Of a DNA stretch of 64,000 nucleotides, positions 12,101 to 25,400 are shown piece after piece (positions within the stretch are counted from its first letter, which is position 1; every line of letters begins with the position of its first letter). Below the pieces are notes generated by a model that saw only the letters and a list, made by a program, of their open reading frames with translations, did not search any database and had not been told where the DNA came from. A program made the position numbers and the translations under genes. The stretch covers positions 8,915,386-8,979,385 of the forward strand of contig CM022671.1 in NCBI GenBank assembly GCA_012295275.1, in the 5' to 3' direction. This stretch comes from Chrysomallon squamiferum. Its lineage: Eukaryota; Mollusca; Gastropoda; Neomphalida; Peltospiridae.

Positions 12101-15100
12101 GCTTGTAACTAACTTTTGTTTTTAATTAAATGTAACTAACTTTTACAAGTGTATGGATATATGTTTTTATATAGTGCATGTAAAATGTTTTGAAATTTTT
12201 AGTAATACTGAGTATTCATTTGGAGCAAGTAATTTCAAGTAATGCAATTAATTTTAAGCAGTGTCTATAACTAAAAATTTATCTTTAAAATTTGTTTTGG
12301 TGTGCATTTAATTAATTTTGTGAATAATAACAAATACTTCAAACTGCATGTAAGAACATTTTAGAAATACATCAAACTAAAGTAAAAATAACTAAGTAAT
12401 AAAATAATGTGTATTTTTAAAAAGTAATGAGTATTGAAGACCTGTCTATTTTTTTAAACCTATCGATAATTTCTGAACAAAATGTAACATCTTATGATAA
12501 ATAATGTTAGAATTGCATGATGCAGGTAATATATTTAAATGACCACATAATGTGTTCTTAGAACGACATTTTAAGATAATTCCTATTTATTATTTTCTCA
12601 TTATGGCAGAAATCTGTTTTTCCTGCTTATTCAGCTTCTTGGTTGAAAAACAACAGTTCTTATTTCATTTCTGTAATGTTATGTTTGTCCTGCCTTTATC
12701 ACACAGTTGTTTTTGGCTTCTCATAAACCATGTATGTACAACATGCCCACTCAGTAGTCTAAATTTAGCTTTTAATTAAAGCCCATGACATCACTTGTGA
12801 TTTATTGTGTCTGATCCCTGTGTTTCTTGGTTGTATCAGTTTATTGTTAGGAGTGGCAGGGAACATAAATGATACAACACATCCTTCATACATTCATGTT
12901 TTCTCCAACCTTTAAAACAAATGCAAAATGTCAGTAATGCACATGTGAACTTGAAATAGTTGTAAATGAACTGCCATGACTTTAATGTCAACCCAAAGTG
13001 GTTTTAAATTTACAAGAGTTGTTTACAAGGGGAACAATTCAGGGTATATATTAATTCACAAGAGTAGTTTTACCTTGTTGAGTGCAATAAGAGTAATCAG
13101 ATACTTTAAGAAATGAGATAGCCTGTATTATTCATTTTCTTTGTATCTAAAATTAAAAACAAACTGGGTTAAAAAAATTTCTTTCACTTTTGCATCTAAA
13201 TTAAAAAAAAAACATTTACTCTCTTTTTCACTTTTGTATAAACATTTCTTTAATTCGTAGCTAAATAATAAGGTATTTTTAACTCCCACTTGTGTTTATA
13301 AATTTAAAAAAAGTTAAAATTATTTTTCCCTCTTACATACATATATAGATACAACTTAATTTTTTTTCCAGACACTAGTTTAAATAATGATTAAAAAGTT
13401 AACTTTCACTTGAGTGTCTAAATAAGAAAAATTTTTTTTTTTTTGGTTGTTGATCAATGCAAATTACATCAAAGAGGTTGCTAACTTCGTTCTCAGCTCT
13501 TGATGCAATATATCAACAATTACTGATGAAGAAGATCAACTTGTATGAACTTGTATTGATTTTGCTGTCTCCAAAAGTGATGCATGCAGTACTTGGAGTG
13601 ATACGTTAAAGAAATTTATCTGAGTTTATTTTTTTCTTTCTTTCTTCTGCATAGCACATATTAAAGTGAAGATTTTTTTAAACACAGGATTTCTGTTTTA
13701 GAATTTTATAATATTTCTTTCTTATTTTTTTGGAGTATTGTGTCTAGATATTCATGTGGTGTGTATATATTATATAGGTACAGTTACAAATACACATATA
13801 TACACATGGAGAATGCCAGCTTATATCCATATATATATATATAAATATACAAACATAAATATTATGCATATATATATGCATACTATTTATGTTTGTATGT
13901 TTGTACATAATTGTGTGTGTGTTCTTGTGTTGTGTGTGTCTGTGTGCACAGGTAAATGTTATGTTATGTTCAGATTGTTTAAAAGGAAAGTTTTACACAT
14001 ACTTTGTTGTGTTTGACCTGTTTTAGGTGGAGCATCAGCTGAAACGCACTCTGTGTAACAAGGTTATTATGCTGATAACAGATGGTGCTCCTGAAAATTA
14101 CGAGGAAACATTTGACCACTACAACTGGCCTAATAAAACTGTAAGTAAAACATAAAAATAAATGAAATAACTTGGAACAAAATGATATTAAAGATGATGA
14201 AATGGAAATACATTTCAGTATAATATATATTGCCAGTTATCTAACATATAGTTTCAAATTAATGTGTGGATGTAAATTATGATCAGTTATCAAGAAATCA
14301 TTATTTCTTAGGGACGTTCATTCAGTGTAGAGTTAATGAGTTGTCAAAAATAAAAACAAAAAGAGAAATATTTTAAGCTTCTCTAGTATTTATTTATTTA
14401 TTTGTTTATTTATAATCAGTACTAATTCATAAAAGCCAGCATATTTTTTTTTTTTTTGTAGGATAGAAAAAAAAATTAATGCAAAAAATTGAATAGTAAA
14501 AAGAAAATGATGTTTTTTATTATATTTAAACCATCATGTTAATAAACAAGCTAAAAAGTAATTAAAACATGTGTATCTAAAAATCAGTGACTAATGTAAA
14601 CCTGAATTATTTTAACTGATTTTAGATTCAATTGTTTACATTGATTTTAGATTCGAGTGTTTACATACCTCATAGGTAAGGAGGTTTCAGAAAATAGACA
14701 GGTGCAGTGGATGGCATGTGCAAACAAAGGTAAGTCATTGTCTTTTTGTTTGATTCTTTTTGCAAACAAAGGTAGATCATTGTCTTTTTGTTTGATTCTT
14801 TCCTTATTCAAATCATATTGTTACTTCTGTTTTGCATTTTTTCATTTTATATTTTTATTATTTTTATTTTATATTTTTTGTATTTTTTTTTTTTTTAAAA
14901 GATTTTATTTTATATTTATTTATTTTTTTTAAAAATTAATTTTTTTATTTTTTTTATGTTTTTTATTTGATTTTTTTTGTGTTTTTTATTTATATTTTTT
15001 TTTTGAAATATTTTATTTTACATTTTATTTTTTTTTTTTTTTTATTTTATGTTTTTTATATTTTTTTATTTTTTTATTTTTTTTTTTTTTTTTTTTTGTT

Positions 15101-18100
15101 TTTTTTTTTTATATTTTATATTTTTATTTTATTAATTTTCATTTTTATTTTATGTGTTTTTGCTTTTTATATTTCATTTTGTTTTGATTTCTGATATTTT
15201 TATTCTTATTTTATTTTTTATTATATTTTATATATATATTGGTATTTTTGTATTTTATGTTTTTATTTTTGGTAATTTATTTTACATTTATTTTTTTATT
15301 TTTTTTTATTTTATTAATTTTCATTTTTTATTTTATGTGTTTTTATTTTTTATATTTCATATTGTTTTGATTTCTGATATTATGTTTTATATTTTTATGC
15401 TTTTTTTTTATATTTGATATATTTGATATAGATATATATTTTTATATTTTATGTTTTTATTTTTTGTAATTTATTTTATAGTTTATATTTTTGTATTTTA
15501 TATCATATTTTATATTTTAAAATATTTTTTCTTCTAATATTGTTCTGTCTTATTTATATTAATATTTTTATCTCTAGCCTAAAAAAACCCCAATAAAATG
15601 AAAAGCTTTAAAATGATTTTATATTTTCTCAATATACAAATAAATGAATGCTTATTTAAATACTATTTTAAATAAATTAAAATGCTTGTTAAAACCAGAT
15701 ACTTTATAAATCCAACTTAAGCAATTTTTAAATAATAATTTGTATTGATTTCTTTTTTCTTTTAATAATTTTCATCATAAGCTTTGTTTTCAATGTGCTG
15801 AAAACTCTATAATCTCTATTTATTGTGCTAAAGTAAGTAATTTTGAACAGTACTTTATATACTGACATATTTTTCATCATTTTCTTCCAACTTTCTGTAT
15901 TATATGGGGTGTCTGAAATCCAATGTATGTTTTTGTGCTGAAATTTAAAATATTTATTTTTATTATACAGGTGATCATACTCATATTTCAACCAGAGCTG
16001 ATGTGCAGGAAAATGTCCAGGTATACATGTTAAATAATAAAAATTATAATAATGTTAAATAACATGGTTTGTTTAGAAATTTGAACATTTCAAGTTTAAT
16101 CAATATTAAAACATTTTCAAAACAATTATTAGAAAAAGATAAAATAAAATTTTTAGAAAAAATAAAAAACAAAAATAAAAAAATAAAAAAAATAAAATAA
16201 GTAAATGATAATAAATTAAAAAACATTATAATAATGTAAAATAAAATAAAATTAATTAAATTGAGAAAAAAATAAAAAATTTTTAAAAAAAACAAAATAA
16301 AATAAAACAATGAAAAAAAAAAATTTAAATAAAATATTAAATTAAAAAATAAAATAAAGTACTAATAAAAAATCTAAATTTTAAAATAACAACAACAAAA
16401 TAAATCAATTAAAATGTATGAAAATCAATAAAAAACTGTACTAATAAAAAAATAATAAATTTTAAAAATGTTAACAACTTTAACAAATGAAAACTAATTT
16501 TATTATTTTTAAATGAAACCTTAAAAAAAAAAAAAATTCTATCAAAATAGTTTCTTTTCTTAAAGACAGTTTAAAGATATTTTTTAAAATACCAACTCAA
16601 AATAAGATCTCTGAACTATTTTTTTATTATTCCATTGCAAAATATGAAATTACATTTTTGCAAGAAAAGTTATCTATTATTTTCTGAAGACTTATTATTT
16701 ATTTTTGAAATTAAAAAAAAATGGCCTTTAAAATACAAAAAGAAACAAATCCTAAATGTCAACAGTTTGATGTCAGCTAAAAACATTAATGTTTATTTTA
16801 AAATATAACTGTGTCAGAAGAATTAATTAGTAGAAATATATCATATGATACTACTTCATTTTCTAAATGACAGAATGTTTTAAAAAAAAGTTTTTTATAC
16901 TGGGTTTTTTAAACCATTTTGTAAAGTGCAAGAATATTTTAAAAATCCATTTTTAATTGAAATACCTTCTAAAATAATATGTTTTTGACATGCTCTGTAT
17001 CAGGAGCTGAACTAGTTGTGTTTATAGGTGGTATCTGAATCACAATGTGTTAATGTTCTTGAATTTAAAAAAAAAAAAAAAATTAATTTGTTTATTTTAT
17101 TTATTTATTATTTATTTTATGCAATTATTTTTATGTTTTGCTGAATACTAATTTATATTGATATGAATTACAGTTTGAATAATAGAATTGTTTTTAATCT
17201 GTTATAATATATTGCTTAGAAAAGGATTATATTTTTTATTATTGAAATATGTATTGTTTGAAAAAATTTATTTATCAAAAACAATAAAGTATAAGGAATA
17301 GAAACATTTTTTTTTTTTTAAAAATACATAATTCAGAAATTGTTTTGTTTTCATTAACTGATCCAAAATTAATTTAAAATTATAATAAAAAGAATATAAT
17401 TTTCTAAATTATGATTAGTAAAATAACACACACACACACAAACACACACACACTCACACACACAAATATAAGACCACCAAAATATGTGAAATTTCAAAAT
17501 ACTCTCTGAATATCTTTTAAATGAAGTTAACTTAAGTACTTTTTGCTATAACCCATAATTTCCAAAATTCACGAAAAAACAAAATAATTAAAAATTTAAA
17601 ATTTAAAACAAATAAACATTGTTTTCTTCAAAAGCAATACATCAAGGTGCTGAGTCGACCGATGGTTCAGGAGAAGTACAGAAACACGATACTAACCTCC
17701 GTGTATCTCGACTACCCCACCGAGCAGGACAAGATGCTGGAAGTCCCAGACGCCACTTTTAACCCTTTCACTGATCTGCTGGGAACTGGCGGAAATAAGG
17801 TGAGTTTGTTACAAGAGTTAACTTTATTTAGATGTTATATGTTCCAGATTGTATTTTTTTTTTTAAATAAGGAATTAACTGTTTTCATATTTTTTAATTT
17901 TTAAAAAAAATTTTGACCTTTTTAAAAAATTGGAATGATTTAAATGATATAAAAAGTTAAAAATTGTTAATCTAAAAAGAGAAACAAAGATATTCCATTT
18001 TTTAAATTTTTAAGTAAATGAAAATAATTTCTCATACTTAGTTTAAAAGTGTTAAAATTATTTATAAATAGTGTATTTCATAGTATCCTTTTCAGAACTT

Positions 18101-19203
18101 GGATATATTATAATAGTTTTTTGTGTATGTAGTCTGTTTGGATTTTTTTTTTTTTTTTTTTTTTTATTTAATAGATTTTTATAAATCTAAAAGGTAAAGA
18201 AGGGCATTTCAGTGTACATAATTTTGAAATAAAAAGAATTTAGAAACAATATATACAATTAACTAGAACATGGATTTGAAACAGAAAATGTTAGCAAGTC
18301 TAAATACAGTATAATTTACCATTAAATAACACAACATGACATGGATATAAAATATAAATGACAAACATAGTATTTCAAATTAATAACTTAACAGTATTTT
18401 AATAAATGAATAAAATACACATATCATGACATTTTAATAACATAATTTTAATAAATTAACAACCTAACTATTTTAACAAGTAACTAATACACAAGAGAAG
18501 TATCAGGTGACCGATGTATGTAATTATTGTAACAAATGATGTAATTTTGCAGGGGCTGGGTTTAATGATGTCAGTTGCGATGCCAGTGTTCGACAGAAGA
18601 GAGTATGCACCTCCTTCCCCTGAATCTAAGGTATAATTTTTAATAAAAGTTTTATTCAAAACAATGTAAATATTTGATTATTCAACAGAATACAAAATGG
18701 AAAAAAAAAAAAAACATTTGTTCTAATTTTATGATCTTAATATGAGATTATAAAAAATAAAAATATATATAATTGTTTTATCTTTTTTGAATGTTTTTTA
18801 TTTTTTCCAATTTGAATTCTGTTGAATAATTAAATATTTACATTGTTTTGAACAAAACTTTTATATTGTTAATTATTTAATATTTTAATAACACTCCTTT
18901 ATAGCTTAATTAAAAAATAATATTTTTCTAATTGCACTATATTATTATCAGCATCATCAGCAGGATTATTATTATTGTTATTGTTGTTATCATTACCATT
19001 ATTATTAGTAGTAAAAATAATTATAATAATAATTTTATCTTCATCATCTTTATTAGCAATACCATATTTATATCATCATTCTTGTTACCATCATCATTAT
19101 TACTATTGTATATTATTATTAATATTATTACTATTGTTATTATTATTGACATTATTAGTATTGTTTATTATTATATTTATCATCATCATCGTCATCATCA
19201 TCC

Positions 19204-19252
<49 letters not shown>

Positions 19253-19309
19253 TATTATTTTTGACATTATTAGTATTGTTTATTATTTATATTTATTATC
19301 ATCATCATC

Positions 19310-19344
<35 letters not shown>

Positions 19345-19349
19345 CATCA

Positions 19350-19410
<61 letters not shown>

Positions 19411-19430
19411 CATTATTATTATTATTATCA

Positions 19431-19485
<55 letters not shown>

Positions 19486-22400
19486 GATTATTATTAATAT
19501 GATTGTGTTGTTGTAGAAAGACAAAGAACCGGAGAGTCCAGTTGAAAACTTGCTAGGTGTTGCAGGGACTGATATCAGCATTTACGACTTGATGAAACGC
19601 ATTCCTATGTACAAGGTGAATCAATGACTTAAATGTATTAGCAGTTGTGTTAAAAAGTTATCTAATTCTTTAGAACTTCCAAGTTGTTATTTTACTGTTT
19701 TTGTGTACTATGATAGCAAAGTATGACAGTAAAATAATAGTATTACAAAACATTTAAAAATTTTTTTTTTAAAATTGAAGTTCATGATATCGTTGTGTAT
19801 ATGGCAGACTGATAGTTTTTCTCACAGAACTAGAAGAAACATTAAAGAAAATCTATCTGCTCTGTACATTATGTTGTCTCAACTACAGAAAACCAGCAGT
19901 GCTCAGATATTTTTAAACTGTACTCTTTTGTTGTTATAGTTTGGATAGCAAAACAAAACCAAACCAAAAAAACCTCCTTAAAATCTAATGAACAAATAAA
20001 ACCAATTAAAAATATTTCAGACTATAGTAGATTACACTTCTTTATAATCATAAAAAATAAACTTAATGAAAAAGTGCATTTTTACATGTATTCTAACAGA
20101 GTTCATAGTATAATCTATTATTAATCAAATAAAACTCATACTATTTTTTTTATATTCATTAGACTTCATTGGAAAAAAAATCTTACATAAAAACTAGTTA
20201 ATTATAATATAACAGTTCTTACATAAACTGATTGATAATCCATTTTCCAGAATCTGACACTGAGATATTGCAGTTGTAGACATTTTCAAACTTTAATGGT
20301 ATATTTTGTTTGTTTTATATATATTTTAGTATTAATTATCACATTCAAATGCAAATGTGTAATTTACAAATTATTAACTGAATATCTTGCTGGTTCATTA
20401 GTTCAGTTTCTTTGTGATGAAATGAATTTAATATGAGATTAAACTGTTTTTCAGCTAGGTGTCAATGGATATGCTTTTGCCATCACAGACAATGGATATA
20501 TTATCTTTCATCCTGATTTTAGACCTTTGGTAAGTGTCAAAACATAAACACTGTAAAATTATCATTTTTGTTTATAATTATTCTTTCCTTTTCTTTCCAT
20601 TCCTTGATCTCTTAACCACTAAGATGCCAAACTAAAGTTAAATTATTAAAGTTAAGCTGTTTAATTGTTTTTGCTGTTTTGTTTTATCTAGGATATTGTT
20701 TTTTTTTATTGTGTTTTTGTTTTGTTTTTTTCTAGCTGGTAAAAGAGTCTCCTGCAATGTTTGGTAAGCCTAGTAGATTACACGCCAAACCAAACTACAA
20801 CAGCGTTGACCTCACAGAAGTTGAGTTAGCTGTAGATCCACTGAGAGTTCAAGAGGTGAGTCCCATACCCATTACAGTTACCATCATCATCGTCATCATC
20901 ATCATCATTGTCATTTTCATGTTCATTATAATTACCATCATCAATACCATATCATAACTGTCATTATAATCAATTATCATTAATATTATCATTATTGTAA
21001 TCTTTCTAGTTGAGAAGTTTAATGCTGGATCCTCAGTCAGGTGGGCTACAGATGAACATAACCTATCACTATGACAACTTGGTAAGTATTAACAGTGTAA
21101 AACTCAAACAATCATAACCAAACTGCAAATGAAAATAGAGTCAGCAAGTTAGTGAAATAAGTAGTACCACACACCAGGCAGCAAATAAAACATGAATTAG
21201 AAAGTTAATGAAAATTAATGTTCCTTTAAGGGATTATAATCAAACAGCAAATGAAAACAGAGTTAACAAGTTAGTATTAATTAGCAATACTGATACTGTA
21301 GATCTGGCTGGAGAAAATCTGAACATAATAAATCACTGCATTCCTGGTGGAACATCATTAGATATTTTAAAATTTAAATAAGTTTTAATAAACATTTATT
21401 TTATACATATTTGTATTCTTAAATACTGCTAAATATAAATATTATTTATTTATTTATTTATTTACTTTTCAGAAGCGTGTTAGACTGCGGGGAAATCAGT
21501 ATTATTACAACACTATTTTAAACAGATTCAGGTATCTTCATTCCTCTGTTTCAAAACTGTTTTTACTGTTATCATCATTCTACAAGTAAATAGTATTAAT
21601 AACAGTAAATGTATATGTAACTCTGTGTATTAATAGTCTGTGTGCATGTTATACATTTCATTGAGAAATAGAGTAATTTAAATACATGTGTGTATTTGTA
21701 AGTCATTATTAGTAAATTGTATACGAATTAGATAATTTCCTATAGTTTATAATTAATGTCTTTCTTAAAAAAATAATGATAAAATGATGATAGTAATAAT
21801 AATAATGATAATAATAATAGTCATATAGTAATAATAAAAATAATATGATAAAGAACAAAAAAATATTTTAAAAAGTGAAAAGAAAAATTTGGTCTTACTT
21901 GAAATGAAAACATAATGTATCCTGAGACTGTATTGATTCCATGTATTTCACAGCTTGGCTTTTGTGATTCCAAATGGATATGGAAAGAACAAACTTCATC
22001 TTAAGGACACAGTACTGACATCAGGTATTTAAGATAAATCATCTCTATGCTCGAAAGTTGCTTAATGTTTTATGTAAGTTTAGTTACAACTAGAATGATC
22101 AGTTCTGAATTAACCTCTACTTTTAGTTGTTATAGTATATTGAGTTATAACAGAAAACTGTCTTTAATTCATGAATAGTCTGACTTTATGAACAAAAAAA
22201 AAAAAAAAATAAGAATGACAGTTACCTGTTTTATAATTTTCAAGACAGTATTATAGAAAAAAAAAAAATTTAATTTAATATCATTCATGTTATTTCAATT
22301 CTCGTAACATGAAATAAAGAATACATGGTGGTTTTTTTAAATTCTTTTTGGCAGATCAGTTGTTTTTGGACAGTTATTTAAAAATATAAACTGTTATAAT

Positions 22401-25400
22401 TAAAATATGATTTAAAAAAATTCAGTATCCTCCTTTTGACTTTAGTCAGAATTGTACATCTTCATGCAGCTCTTTTATTAAAATGATATGAAATTAATTT
22501 AATTTAAATGGCTAAATAACCCCAGGTGAAATGTATTGATTAAAAATGAGTGTGTTTCAGAAGACTGTTGATTTTTAAAATTTGGTTTTAGATGAACATT
22601 ACCTAAATGATGCCTGGATGTTTATTGCACCTTGGTAAGTTGATACAACAATTTTGTATTGTCTTGAATGAATGAATGAATAAGAGATGAAAACCTGATA
22701 CACTTTGATTGAAAGGAATATTAGATACTGATGAATGATATATTTATTACACTCAGCAATTAGTGAAAAAGTAATTTTTTACAAGCACAATATATCACAA
22801 ACAGAAAAATATATACCAGTCTTTAGAGAATTAGCTGGCTGCATAAAGTAATGGATCCCATATTGTCTTTTTTTAATAAAGTGTGTGTATGTGCATGTGT
22901 GCATGCCAGCATTGTGTGTGTGTGTTCATGCACTTGTGCAAGCTTAAACCTATGTTTGTGTGGGTTAAGATATTCATTTTGTTATACACTTATTATCCAA
23001 GCTGACAGGTATGTTAGTTAGGTTTATTATATATATTAGTGATGTTTCTGAAGCTTTCATATGCAGATGTATAAGAACTTTATATTTAGACTGTATCTTC
23101 TTGCAGGGTGTTTTGTAAAAACCAGGAAACTGGATCAATGTATCAGCTAACCAAAGAACAACTTAGACATTTAATTTCAACAGGGGAGTTCAGACATTCC
23201 ACAGAATGTAAGTTGTCAGTCTCTCATACATCTTCCATGCTATATAGCTATTAACATGAGCTTGACAGAAATTCAAAATCTTAATCATTTGTCCATTAGT
23301 CTTTTTATCAACATACCTATCTCATCACTATATGAATATATTAATCTGTCTCATAAATATATTCATCTTAACAATCTGTTCATCCAATCCCTTCCATCCC
23401 AGGTCCATTCATCACATGATTGCATTCATTTATTCTTCCATTCATCTATGATTCCATTTGTTCACTGATCCAATAACCTCTTGCAAGTACTTTTTTCAGC
23501 ATCTCAATAAACAACTGATAACCATTGATGTAATCCATGTGTCATCATAGCTTGGATATTGTTAATTACTTCAGAATTGTAAAATCAAAATGTACACACT
23601 TGTATGTAAAACATGTAACAAAATGAATGATTTTGTCTGCAGGTGACCCTGATCTGCTGAAACACCTGATTCTCGATGCTAAGATCACAGACAACTACAC
23701 AAAACTGTGGAAAGGTCTGGTCACAAGCCCACAGAGAGAAGACAGACAGTTCCGTGGGTTTTCAGTATTGTGAGTTTTTAAAACATTTTACACACAAATA
23801 TATATATATAAAAAATATTCATGATATAAAACTTTCTTAATTGTTATTGTAAAATTTTCTTCTTTTTTTTTTGTTGATTTTAAATCAAACCTACTTTTGT
23901 GGCCAGTTTTTTCCCTCATAATGCATATTATAAATCTGTATTAGAACCACCTGTGTCTAACAACTGCTTTTATCTTGTTCTTCAGTGGCCATCTAAGACA
24001 GGCTTCACATTGTTTTCTGAATTACAACATCTGTGTAACATTGTCTGACATTAGTAATTGTTATGTCATTCTTATTTTATTTCCAGAAATGAATATACAA
24101 AAAAATGCTTTACGAGATTTTGGAATGATACAATGAAAGAGAAATGTGTTTTCAATATCCATCAACAGTAAGTAAAGCTGTATCAATAAAGAAAGAAAAA
24201 CATACAATATCAGTCTGTTTTAGTTATCTGCTGTTCCATACCACCATTAAAGTATTTAATTTTAATTTACAGTATTTTATATAGACCAGAATTCAGTCAA
24301 ATATTTCAGTACTCAAGAAAATAGAACAGTATTTTTCATTTTTGGTATTGTACAATTTTTAATTCTTGCAAATATCAAGTAAACTTTACTTTACAACATT
24401 TTATAAATAAAATATTTCAAAACTCAAGAAAATTTATTTCTGGTAATAAATATTATCTGAGTAAACATATGCTGGTAAACAGACACTGTATAAACAAAAT
24501 AATGCCAAGAAGACAAAACAGATATACATTGAATGAATTTCACACTGTTGGATATCTCAATTATGTTTCAGGTATGGAATACAGCTTATTTTTGTAGGAA
24601 CCAGCAGTGGCCTTACCAGGTTTTTGCCTTTAGTTTCCATAGAGTTAATAATTGATCAGTAAGTACATCTTTGTCAAATTTAAGTCTTTAATTATGGCAC
24701 TGAAAATAATTAACTGTATATATTTTTACTTATAAAAGCATACATATGAAGTTAAACACATAATGGTTTTGTTTCAGGGGTAGACTTTGCTTATAATGAA
24801 GATTGGTAAAAACGTATGACTTGATCTTGAAAAACACTTGTTTCTTTTCTGTACAGTCACTGATAAAAGAAATGAAACAAATAATTAAAGTTGTTATAAT
24901 TATCAAGATATTTGTTGATGTATCTATTTTCCTATAAAACTTGATGTTATGAGTACAAATAAAAGAAAAAGAGTGGCAGCCTCGATTTTTCTCTTTCTTT
25001 TTCTATAAGATTTGTTGCAATATTCAATCATATATCTGCCATAACATGTTATTGATTTTAAATATTAAAAATCTATTTTTTGTTGAATATGTGCTGTAAA
25101 CACTTTTTAAAGTGAAAATAATACATCATATGAAGAAATTGTTGACTCTTTTTGTCAGGAGTTTTGTTGATACTAACAGAAGAACGATCATGGATCTGTA
25201 TTACCAGAGAGCTGTGAATGGGTGGGAGGATGGTTACAATTACACCTTCCACTTGAGAAAACCTGTTGGTAAGTACTGTTCTGCTTATTATTTAAAAGAA
25301 ACATAGCAGAATGGAAAAAAAAAAGCTTAATGTAAATAATAAGTATCTGAAATGTTGAATGAATGGAAGGACAAATTTCACAGTGGATGGATGGATAAAT

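Noticed and set aside
14657-15417. Hydrophobic F-rich frames that look like membrane proteins
   Set aside because: They run through the T-rich low-complexity intron; only the first part (to 14729) is a real alpha2delta exon.
18932-19581. Several long open frames (poly-Leu, poly-Ile, poly-Tyr)
   Set aside because: They are translations of a TTA/TCA microsatellite in three frames and the opposite strand.
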